Shown: piece after piece, positions 54,032 to 61,394 of the stretch
Numbering within the stretch: the first letter of the stretch is position 1
How the letters are laid out: the number at the start of each line of letters is the position of its first letter
Assembly (NCBI RefSeq): GCF_019802085.1
Contig: NZ_JAHVHV010000001.1
Coordinates: 992,001-1,056,000, forward strand
Direction of reading: 5' to 3'
From: Ferrimonas balearica
Lineage (GTDB): Bacteria > Pseudomonadota > Gammaproteobacteria > Enterobacterales > Shewanellaceae
DNA length: 64,000 nt
Translations under genes and position numbers: made by a program
The notes under the pieces: generated by a model
Told to the model about the DNA's origin: nothing
Seen by the model: only the letters and a program-made list of their open reading frames with translations
Databases searched by the model: none

Positions 54032-55720
54032 TTAGAACGAGGTGCGTCGGTAGTGACGGTATTCGGCGTTCCAGAAGGCAGCGTCGATGGCGGCCCGCAA
54101 GTCGTCGTTCTTCACCTTTACGGCCACGCCGTCGGCCATGGCCACCTTGGCCACAGCAAAGGCGATCTGCTTGCTGACCTCCTGGATCTCCTCCAGCGGC
54201 GGCAGCAGGCCCCCTTCGTTCTTCTGCGCCAGGGGGGAGCACTCCGCCAGGGCGCGGCTGGAGGCCATCAGCATGTTGTCGGTCACCCGGCTGGCGCCAC
54301 AGGCGATCACCCCCAGGCCGATGCCGGGGAAGATGTAGCTGTTGTTGCACTGGGCGATGGGGTAGGTCTCCTCCCCCAGCACCACGTCCTGGAAGGGGCT
54401 GCCGGTGGCCACCAGGGCACGACCGTCGGTCCAGCGCAGGATGTCTTCCGGCACCGCCTCGATGCGGCTGGTGGGGTTGGAGAGCGGGAAGACGATGGGG
54501 CGCTCATGGTGCTCGGCCATGGCGGTGATCACCTCCTTGGTGAACAGCCCCGGCGCGCCGGACACGCCCACCAGCACGCTGGGTTTGGCGTTGTTCATCA
54601 CATCCAGCAGGGAGACGTTGTCGTGCTCCAGCGTCCAGTCGGCCACCACCTTGGGGTCCTGCACCAGCTTCTGTTGGAAATCCAGCAGGTTGACCATGCC
54701 ATCTTGCAGCAGGCCCCAGCGGTCCACCATAAAGATCTGGCTGCGGGCCTTCTTCTCGGACAGCCCCTGGGCCACCATCTCGGCGATGATCGCCTCGGCG
54801 ATGCCGCAGCCGGCGGAGCCGGCGCCGAGGAAGGCCACCCGCTGCTCCTTGAGATCCTTGCCCTGGGCCTTACAGGCGGCCAGCAGGGAGCCCACGGTGA
54901 CTGCGGCGGTGCCCTGGATGTCGTCGTTGAAGCAGCAGATCTCGTCCTTGTAGCGCTCCAGCAGCGGCATGGCGTTCTTCTGGGCGAAATCCTCGAACTG
55001 CAGCAGGGCGTCGGGCCAGCGCACCTTGATCGCCTGGATCACGTCGTCGACGAACTGGCTGTACTCCTCGCCGCCGATGCGGGGGTTACGCCAGCCCATG
55101 TACATGGGGTCGTTGAGGCGCTGCTTGTTGTCGGTGCCCACGTCCAGCACGATGGGCAGGCAGTAGGCGGGGCTGATCCCACCACAGGCGGTGTAGAGAG
55201 AGAGCTTACCGATGGGGATCCCCATGCCGCCGATCCCCTGATCCCCCAGGCCCAGGATCCGCTCGCCGTCGGTGATCACAATCACCTTTACGTTGTGGCG
55301 GGTGGCGTTGTTGAGCACATCGTCAATCTTGTCCCGGTTGGGGTAGGAGATGAACAGCCCCCGGGAGCGGCGGTAGATGTTGGAAAACTCCTCACAGGCC
55401 GCACCCACGGTGGGGGTGTAGATGATGGGCATCATCTCGGTGATGTGGTCCTGCACCAGGCGGTAGAACAGCGTCTCGTTGGTGTCCTGGATGTTTCGCA
55501 GGTAGACGTGCTTGTCCATGTCGTTGGTGAACGACTGGAACTGCAGGTAGGCGCGCTCAGCCTGCTCTTCGATGGTCTCGACGGCGTCGGGCACCAGGCC
55601 GGTGAGGTTAAACTCGCTGCGCTCCGCTTCGGAGAAGGCGGAACCTTTGTTCAGCAGGGGGGTTTCCAGCAGGACCGGGCCTGCGTAGTGGATATAGAGG
55701 GGGCGTTTCTTGTCGTCCAT
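54032..55720 (-). CDS. maeA: NAD-dependent malic enzyme
   Basis: A 562-residue oxidative decarboxylase of malate to pyruvate, E. coli MaeA type (565). It starts [26 protein letters not shown], aligning with that protein. [40 protein letters not shown] with metal acids, [11 protein letters not shown] and NAD-site [15 protein letters not shown] are all present. It ends [10 protein letters not shown] like the family. The open frame continues upstream without homology. Confidence 0.96.
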   Translation of the reverse strand: MDDKKRPLYIHYAGPVLLETPLLNKGSAFSEAERSEFNLTGLVPDAVETIEEQAERAYLQFQSFTNDMDKHVYLRNIQDTNETLFYRLVQDHITEMMPIIYTPTVGAACEEFSNIYRRSRGLFISYPNRDKIDDVLNNATRHNVKVIVITDGERILGLGDQGIGGMGIPIGKLSLYTACGGISPAYCLPIVLDVGTDNKQRLNDPMYMGWRNPRIGGEEYSQFVDDVIQAIKVRWPDALLQFEDFAQKNAMPLLERYKDEICCFNDDIQGTAAVTVGSLLAACKAQGKDLKEQRVAFLGAGSAGCGIAEAIIAEMVAQGLSEKKARSQIFMVDRWGLLQDGMVNLLDFQQKLVQDPKVVADWTLEHDNVSLLDVMNNAKPSVLVGVSGAPGLFTKEVITAMAEHHERPIVFPLSNPTSRIEAVPEDILRWTDGRALVATGSPFQDVVLGEETYPIAQCNNSYIFPGIGLGVIACGASRVTDNMLMASSRALAECSPLAQKNEGGLLPPLEEIQEVSKQIAFAVAKVAMADGVAVKVKNDDLRAAIDAAFWNAEYRHYRRTSF

Positions 55721-55959
55721 TAAAATGGGCCTTCTGGGGCAACGGCTTGGATCTTGATATTCGGGCGTGAAGTGTATCACGTTTGTGCCCACTGTGGACC
55801 AGGGTTCGGGGTCGGACCATAGCCGGTCAGCATGCTGCGATAAGCTCATGAGGGGGCGCGCCTCCGTGCGGTGAAATTGCTTCACAGACTAGGCGGCGGC
55901 CGGATGGCGTGGGTTAACTTTTGATTAACCTTTTCCGTGAGTTAGATGTCAGTTTCCCC

Positions 55960-57333
55960 TTACAGCAGCAGCCTGCAGCGCACCGGCTTGCCCTTGATCT
56001 GGGCGCCGTTCAGCGCCGCCAGGGCGGCCCCCACGGCGTGCCGGTCCACGGCGGCGTAGCTGTGCTGCTCCCGAAGGTCGATTTTTCCCACCTGCTGGGC
56101 GGTCAGTCCGGCGGTTTTCACCAGCGCCCCCAGCAGATCCCCGCGGCCCAGCCGGGCCCGTTTGCCGGCGTCCACCACCAGGGTGACCCAGGGGCTGGGC
56201 GCCGGACGCGCGGCCGCTTCGGGCAGGGTCAGCCTCTGGAGCGCCTGCCCGGTGTGGGCCTCGATGGTGGCCAGGGCGGGGTGCTCGTCGGCGCGGTGCA
56301 GGGTGATGGCCTGGCCGGCGGCGCCGGCCCGAGCGGTGCGGCCGATGCGGTGGGTGTAGGTGTCGGGCTCGCCCGGCACGTCGAAGTTGATCACCTGAGC
56401 GACGCCGTCGATGTCGATGCCGCGGGCGGCCAGGTCGGTGCACAGCAGCACCGGGGTGGAGCCGTTGGCGAAGCGCACCAGCGCCTGCTCCCGGGCCAGG
56501 GCGTTGAGATCCCCGTGCAGGCTGACCAGGGCCACCCCAAGACGCTTAAGCCGAGGGCCCAGCTGCTGGCAGCGGACCTTGGTGTTGACGAAGACCACCG
56601 CCGGGCCGGGAGTTGCAAAGAGCAGGCGCACCGTGGTCGTCAGCGCGGCATCGTCATCGGCCTGGGGGCTGTGCCACTGGGTGAGGCTGGGTTCTGTCGC
56701 TTCGCTGGCGACACGGCACAGCGGGGCATTGCCCATCAGGGTTTCGCCCAAGGCGTTCAGGCGCTCGGGGTAGGTGGCGGAGAGCATCAGGGTCTGGCGA
56801 TGGGGCGGCAACCGCCCGGCCAGGGCCCGCAGATCCGGCTCGAAGCCGGCGATCAGCATGCGATCCGCCTCGTCCAGCACCAGGGTGTTGAGCCCATCCA
56901 GGCTTACGGCCCCCTCCTGTACCAGCGCGTGGAGGCGGCCGGGGGTGGCCACCAGGATGTCGACCCCGGCGGCCAGGGCCGCGCGCTGACGGTCGATATC
57001 GGCGCCGCCCATCACCAGCTGCACCTTGAGGTTGTCCACCGCCCGCCCCAGTTGACGCAACACCTGGGCGCTTTGCTGGGCCAGCTCCCGGGTGGGGCTG
57101 AGCACCAGGGCCTGGGGGCCGGGGGCGTTGGGACTCAACCGCTGCAGCAGGGCCAGGGCAAAAACCAGGGTTTTGCCGCTGCCGGTGGGGGCCTCAAGGC
57201 GCAGGCTCTCGCCTTTGAGGATGCGAGGCAAGGCCACCTGCTGGATGGGGGTGGGCCGGGTGTAGCCGCAACGTGCCAGCTCAAGTTGCAGCGGGGCACT
57301 TAGGGGCAGCTCGGTAAAGGCGCTCAGGCTCAA
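55960..57333 (-). CDS. dbpA: ATP-dependent RNA helicase DbpA
   Basis: A 457-residue DEAD-box protein, the E. coli DbpA length. Q motif YTRPTPIQQ, Walker A APTGSGKT, PTRELA, VLDEADRML, SATYP, then TDLAARGIDID and HRIGRTARAG. The C-terminal DbpA RNA-binding domain is GKRARLGRGDLLGALVKTAGL to GKPVRCRLLL, which directs the enzyme to 23S rRNA hairpin 92 in 50S assembly. Confidence 0.94.
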   Translation of the reverse strand: MSLSAFTELPLSAPLQLELARCGYTRPTPIQQVALPRILKGESLRLEAPTGSGKTLVFALALLQRLSPNAPGPQALVLSPTRELAQQSAQVLRQLGRAVDNLKVQLVMGGADIDRQRAALAAGVDILVATPGRLHALVQEGAVSLDGLNTLVLDEADRMLIAGFEPDLRALAGRLPPHRQTLMLSATYPERLNALGETLMGNAPLCRVASEATEPSLTQWHSPQADDDAALTTTVRLLFATPGPAVVFVNTKVRCQQLGPRLKRLGVALVSLHGDLNALAREQALVRFANGSTPVLLCTDLAARGIDIDGVAQVINFDVPGEPDTYTHRIGRTARAGAAGQAITLHRADEHPALATIEAHTGQALQRLTLPEAAARPAPSPWVTLVVDAGKRARLGRGDLLGALVKTAGLTAQQVGKIDLREQHSYAAVDRHAVGAALAALNGAQIKGKPVRCRLLL

Positions 57334-57416
57334 GGGGCGATACCGTTGGGAAACTCAGTGGGGTGGGAGAATACCAGAAAAGTGCCGAGCTTCGTGCTCG
57401 GGCGGTGTGGTGTGAC

Positions 57417-57935
57417 CTAGGGCGGTGCAGGGGCCAGACGCTGTCGCTGGCGCAGTACCCAGTTCTCGCCCTTGTCGTCCTGGTGGTCAATCTCCTCCAC
57501 CCGCTCGAAGCCACCGTGGGTGCGGGTCCAGGTCTGGCGAATGCGCACCGGCCGCTCCAACTGCAGCGTGGAGTACTCGAACACCAGCACCCAGCTGTGC
57601 TCGCTCAGGTACTGCATTGCCACCAGCAACCGCTCCCGGTGGAAGTTGCGATCGGAGGTTTGCTGGGCAAAGCGGAAGGGGATGTCCAGCTCGATCTGCT
57701 GATTGAACTGGGCCGCCGGGGTGGTGAGGCGCTCCACCAGCCAGTTGCCGTCGCTGGAGAGGGTGCTGGAGATCACCAGGGGCACCACCAGGGGCCGGTC
57801 ACTGCCGGGGGTGGGCAGCTCCCACTCCCCCAGCCAGTGGCCCTGCAGGCTGAGCAGAGCGATGCGCTCCGGCTCCAGCATCTGGGCGAGGGCCGGGGGA
57901 CAGAGGAGGCTCAGCAGCAACAGCCAGCGGGTCAT
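57417..57935 (-). CDS. Secreted protein of unknown function
   Basis: A 172-residue protein with a Sec signal (MTRWLLLLSLLCPPALA). The mature part has strand-rich segments (GHWLGEWELPTPGS, LVVPLVISSTLSSDGNWLVERL, WVLVFEYSTLQLERPVRIRQTW), suggesting a small beta fold, but I recognise no family. It lies 3 bases after the DUF3501 stop, so it is the fourth gene of the rubrerythrin operon. Confidence 0.65.
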   Translation of the reverse strand: MTRWLLLLSLLCPPALAQMLEPERIALLSLQGHWLGEWELPTPGSDRPLVVPLVISSTLSSDGNWLVERLTTPAAQFNQQIELDIPFRFAQQTSDRNFHRERLLVAMQYLSEHSWVLVFEYSTLQLERPVRIRQTWTRTHGGFERVEEIDHQDDKGENWVLRQRQRLAPAPP

Positions 57936-57938
57936 GGG

Positions 57939-58541
57939 TCAGTGGGGCCTGGGTTGGTCCAGGCAGGCCAGCAGGGCGGCGCGCTGCCCGGAGGTTAATG
58001 GCGGACTTTCGATGGGCAGGGCCGGGTGGTCACAGCCAAACCGGATGGTGACGTCGGGGACGCGGCTGGCGGCCAGCATGGCGTCGCTCAGCTCCCAGCG
58101 CAAAAAGTGCACGCTGCTGGTTTTCTCCTCGTCGGAGCGCTCCAGGTCCTCATCGGCCACGGCGTAGACCTTGGGCAGATCGCCGATGGCCAGCCAGATC
58201 CGATGCTCCATCCCCACCAGGCTGGCGAGCGCGTCCCGGCGCTCCTCCACGTTGGGGTACTCCAGCAGCAAGGTGGCCTTCCAGTTGCGTCCATCGGGGA
58301 TGAGGGGGTTGTAGGCGTCCAGCTCCTCCTGGATGGCGTCGGGCTCAAACACCCGCTCGATGCGCAGCATCTCCTGGATCTGGTACTGAATGGTGAGCCG
58401 GTCCTCGAACAGCAGGCGCAGATGCTCCCCCAGGGTCAGTTGCAGGTCTTTCTTGTGCTCCAACACCTGGCGGCGAAAGCCGTCGCGTTGCTGGGCGTAC
58501 TCTTCCAGTGACCAAAGGTCCTGTCGGGTCAGCTTATCCAT
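57939..58541 (-). CDS. DUF3501 family protein
   Basis: A 200-residue soluble protein: MDKLTRQDLWSLEEYAQQRDGFRRQVLEHKK, then LGEHLRLLFEDRLTIQYQIQEMLRIERV, the DUF3501 pattern. The frame is open upstream into the Fe-S gene, but the ATG at 58541 lies 10 bases after that gene's stop and matches family starts. The family nearly always travels with this type of Fe-S protein and rubrerythrin; its biochemical role is unknown. Confidence 0.85.
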   Translation of the reverse strand: MDKLTRQDLWSLEEYAQQRDGFRRQVLEHKKDLQLTLGEHLRLLFEDRLTIQYQIQEMLRIERVFEPDAIQEELDAYNPLIPDGRNWKATLLLEYPNVEERRDALASLVGMEHRIWLAIGDLPKVYAVADEDLERSDEEKTSSVHFLRWELSDAMLAASRVPDVTIRFGCDHPALPIESPPLTSGQRAALLACLDQPRPH

Positions 58542-58551
58542 GGCGAAAATC

Positions 58552-59892
58552 CTAGAGGCCGTAGGCCTGTCTGAGCAGGGTGATGGGGTGGGGCGCGTGG
58601 CTGGCCTTCTCCCCCAGTTCTTGGCGTTGACTGCCGATGTGGCTGGCGGCCATGGGGCAGTCACTGACGTGGTGGTCCGGTTTCTGACGCTCCACGTGGC
58701 GCACTACCGGCCGGGCGATCTTAAGCGCGTGATCCCGGGTCTCCACCTTCACCGCGTAGGTGCCGTCGTGGCCGGAGCAGCGCTCGATGGTGTGCACCTG
58801 GGTGTCCGGCACCAGGGCCAGCAGATCCCGGGTGCGGGGGCCGAAGTTCTGCACCCGCTGGTGGCAGGCGGGCTGGTAGGTGACGTCTCCCAGGGGGGCC
58901 TGGAACTCGGTGTTCAGCGCCCCGCCTTTGTGGCGCAGCCAGAGGTACTCGAAGGGATCGAAAAAGGCGCGCTGCACCAGGGCCACCTCCTCATCCTCGG
59001 GGAACATCAGCGGCAACTCCTGCTTGAACATCAGCACGCAGGAGGGGATGGGCGCAATCAGGTCAAACCCCTGTCGGGCCAACTCCGCCAGCCGGGGGAT
59101 GTTGTGCGCCTTCATCTTCGCCACCTGGTCCAGGTCCCCCAGCTCCAGCTTGGGCATGCCACAGCACTGTACGCCGGTGACCGGCTCGATGTGGATGCCG
59201 TTGTGCTGGAACACCTTGAAAAAGTCCTCCGCCAGCTCGGCCTGGGTGTAGTTGGCAAAGCAGGTGGCGAACAGGGCCACCTTGCCGCTGGTCTCGCCCA
59301 CCGGTTGGGGCGACAGAGCCTGCACCAGATTGGCGGCGCGCTCCTCCAGGGTGGGGCGCTGGTAGTGGGGCAGGGGCGCGTCCCGGTGCACGCCGAAGGT
59401 TTTCTCCAGCGCCACCCGGAAGATCTCGGTGTTGCCCACCCCGGCCATGGTCTGGCGCACTCCGGGGCTGGAGGCGAACTTGCCCATGGCGTCGGTGTTG
59501 GTGAGCACCTTGTCCCGCAGCCGCGCGCCTTTGGCTTTGAAGTGCTGGGCCTTGGCCTGCAGCATCAGGTGGGGAAAATCGATGGCCCATTCGTGGGGGG
59601 GCACGTAGGGGCACTTGGTCATAAAGCAGAGGTCGCACAGGTAGCAGTGCTCCACCACCTTGTAGTAATCCGCCTTGTCGACCCCATCCACCTCCATGGT
59701 TTCGGACTCGTCCACCAGGTCAAAGAGGGTGGGGAAGGACTGGCACAGGCTGACGCACCGACGGCACCCGTGGCAGACGTCGTAGACCCGCTCCAGCTCC
59801 GCCATCAGTTTGTCCTGGTCGTAGTAGTCCGGCCCCTGCCAATCGATGGGATGGCGGGTGGGGGCCTCCAGGCTGCCTTCTTTTCGGCTCAT
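58552..59892 (-). CDS. Heterodisulfide-reductase-related Fe-S protein
   Basis: A 446-residue protein. An N-terminal ferredoxin-like region carries two [4Fe-4S] sites, Cys40/43/46/50 (CHGCRRCVSLC) and Cys83/86/89/94 (CYLCDLCFMTKCP). Two C-terminal cysteine-rich (CCG-type) modules follow: LFATCFANYTQ...GVQCCGMPKLELGD and TYQPACHQRVQ...ERCSGHDG. It resembles GlpC and HdrD but lacks a dedicated membrane domain. It is in an operon with rubrerythrin and DUF3501, suggesting electron delivery for peroxide reduction (inference). Confidence 0.88.
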   Translation of the reverse strand: MSRKEGSLEAPTRHPIDWQGPDYYDQDKLMAELERVYDVCHGCRRCVSLCQSFPTLFDLVDESETMEVDGVDKADYYKVVEHCYLCDLCFMTKCPYVPPHEWAIDFPHLMLQAKAQHFKAKGARLRDKVLTNTDAMGKFASSPGVRQTMAGVGNTEIFRVALEKTFGVHRDAPLPHYQRPTLEERAANLVQALSPQPVGETSGKVALFATCFANYTQAELAEDFFKVFQHNGIHIEPVTGVQCCGMPKLELGDLDQVAKMKAHNIPRLAELARQGFDLIAPIPSCVLMFKQELPLMFPEDEEVALVQRAFFDPFEYLWLRHKGGALNTEFQAPLGDVTYQPACHQRVQNFGPRTRDLLALVPDTQVHTIERCSGHDGTYAVKVETRDHALKIARPVVRHVERQKPDHHVSDCPMAASHIGSQRQELGEKASHAPHPITLLRQAYGL

Positions 59893-59935
59893 GGGGCGAC
59901 CTTAGGCGGCACGGCGCACCGTGCCGCTCGTCTGC

Positions 59936-60355
59936 TTAGCTGTCGAGGTTGTCGAGGGCTTTCTGGAAGCGGTTGGCGTGGGAACGCTCCGCCTTGGCCA
60001 GGGTTTCAAACCAGTCGGCAATTTCGTCGAAGCCCTCGTCCCGGGCGGTCTTGGCCATCCCCGGGTACATGTCGGTGTACTCGTGGGTCTCCCCGGCGAT
60101 GGAGGCTTTGAGGTTGGCCTCGGTGCCGCCGATGGGCAGGCCGGTGGCGGGATCCCCCACCTCCTCGAGGTACTCCAGGTGGCCGTGGGCGTGGCCGGTT
60201 TCCCCTTCGGCGGTGGAGCGGAATACCGCGGCGACGTCGTTATAGCCTTCGACGTCTGCTTTGGCGGCAAAGTAGAGGTAACGGCGGTTGGCCTGGGATT
60301 CGCCGGAAAAGGCGTCTTTCAGATTCTGTTCGGTTTTGGAACCTTTCAATGACAT
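59936..60355 (-). CDS. Rubrerythrin family protein without rubredoxin domain
   Basis: A 139-residue ferritin-like di-iron protein. Ligands lie in [41 protein letters not shown] and [12 protein letters not shown], giving the four-helix EExxH-type pattern. The C-terminal rubredoxin of classical rubrerythrins is absent, so electrons must come from another protein, plausibly the neighbouring Fe-S protein. The predicted role is peroxide reduction under low oxygen. AGGAGA precedes the ATG. Confidence 0.92.
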   Translation of the reverse strand: MSLKGSKTEQNLKDAFSGESQANRRYLYFAAKADVEGYNDVAAVFRSTAEGETGHAHGHLEYLEEVGDPATGLPIGGTEANLKASIAGETHEYTDMYPGMAKTARDEGFDEIADWFETLAKAERSHANRFQKALDNLDS

Positions 60356-60542
60356 GAGGGTCTCCTGTGGCGTTCAAAGCCGGTTGTTGCTCACACAGGA
60401 TCAAGCGTAGTCAGCGATTTGCGCTTTATAGACAGGATTTTCTCAGTGACCCAATCGCCCGCGCCGATTGAACCGGGGCAGACTGACACCATTTTGCGGG
60501 GGGGATGCAGCGAAGCTGAGCCTAATGGCCTCAGTCCGAAGG

Positions 60543-60570
60543 AAAAAAGCCCCGTACTCAGACGGGGCCT
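60543..60570 (-). terminator. Rho-independent terminator after the small HTH gene
   Basis: GCCCCGT (60549-60555) / ACGGGGC (60562-60568) around ACTCAG; the plus-strand AAAAAA at 60543-60548 reads as TTTTTT on the minus strand. Confidence 0.85.
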
Positions 60571-60585
60571 TGGTGCTGCGGGGAA

Positions 60586-60906
60586 TCAGACGTCGTCGAG
60601 TGTTTCGCCAAACCCAACCAGGTTTTCCAGTGCTTGCGGTGTGTCGACCGCTTTCGGGTTTTCCAGGTTGAACTTGCCGATTTTGATGGCGTTACGCACC
60701 GACCATCGGGTGTTCATGCCCATGATCCGCAAAAAACCTAATGCCGGGCCCCGGGCCCGCATGGTGCCGCGTTGCCAGCGGCGAATGGTTTCCGGTGTGG
60801 TGCAGAAAAACGCCGCCAGTTGAGCGGTGTCCATGCCGGTGTTGTTCCGGATGTGTTGGAGGATCTGGGCTTCCTCGGTGTCGGCGAAAGCGGGGTTTCT
60901 TGCCAT
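60586..60906 (-). CDS. Small HTH protein, tandem paralogue 1
   Basis: A 106-residue DNA-binding-like protein. The HTH is MDTAQLAAFFCTTPETIRRW, followed by QRGTMRARGPALGFLRIMGM, which resembles HigA/MqsA/NadS-type antitoxin and YiaG-like regulators (WExG...P-x-GPAL-x-LL). No toxin-like neighbour is visible. The gene 130 bases upstream (61036-61344) is a paralogue with a nearly identical core. It ends before a terminator. Confidence 0.7.
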   Translation of the reverse strand: MARNPAFADTEEAQILQHIRNNTGMDTAQLAAFFCTTPETIRRWQRGTMRARGPALGFLRIMGMNTRWSVRNAIKIGKFNLENPKAVDTPQALENLVGFGETLDDV

Positions 60907-61035
60907 TTTGTTACTCTCTTGGATCGTTTAGGTGCGATTGTACAACGTTACGCCGCTCAAAATGAAGTCCAGCCCCAGTGGGGTAAACCCCGGAAACGGA
61001 ATTTGTGACCCAGTGGGCATCCTTTGCCGGGAGAT

Positions 61036-61344
61036 TTAAGCCGTGGTCACCTGGGACAGGGCGCGGATGATCTCCGGCTGGTCCACCGCTTTGGGGTGCG
61101 CCCGGTTGTAGTTGCCAATCTGGATGGCCGCCCGCACCGACCAGCTTTGCGACATGCCCAACACCCGCAGCAGACCGAGCGCCGGGCCTCGGGCCCGCAT
61201 GGTGCCCCGTTGCCAGCGCCGGACGGTTTCCGGCGTGGTGCAGAGCAGGGCGGCCAGTTGGCCAGTGTCGAGGCCGGATTGCTCCCGGATGTGTTTGAGG
61301 AGCTGGGCCTCTTCGGTGCTCGCGTAAAAGGAGTGTCGAGACAT
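61036..61344 (-). CDS. Small HTH protein, tandem paralogue 2
   Basis: A 102-residue protein from the ATG at 61344, matching paralogue 1 from STEEAQLLKHIREQSG onward. The HTH is LDTGQLAALLCTTPETVRRW and RRWQRGTMRARGPALG is the identical core. The C-termini diverge (PKAVDQPEIIRALSQVTTA). An upstream in-frame ATG would add 13 charged residues not matched in the paralogue. It lies 50 bases downstream of the RND pump gene on the same strand and may be co-transcribed. Confidence 0.7.
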   Translation of the reverse strand: MSRHSFYASTEEAQLLKHIREQSGLDTGQLAALLCTTPETVRRWQRGTMRARGPALGLLRVLGMSQSWSVRAAIQIGNYNRAHPKAVDQPEIIRALSQVTTA

Positions 61345-61394
61345 GGACTTTCTCTCGTCGGGCTTGGGGCGTGGCCGGGCCACGCCCCTGTGGA

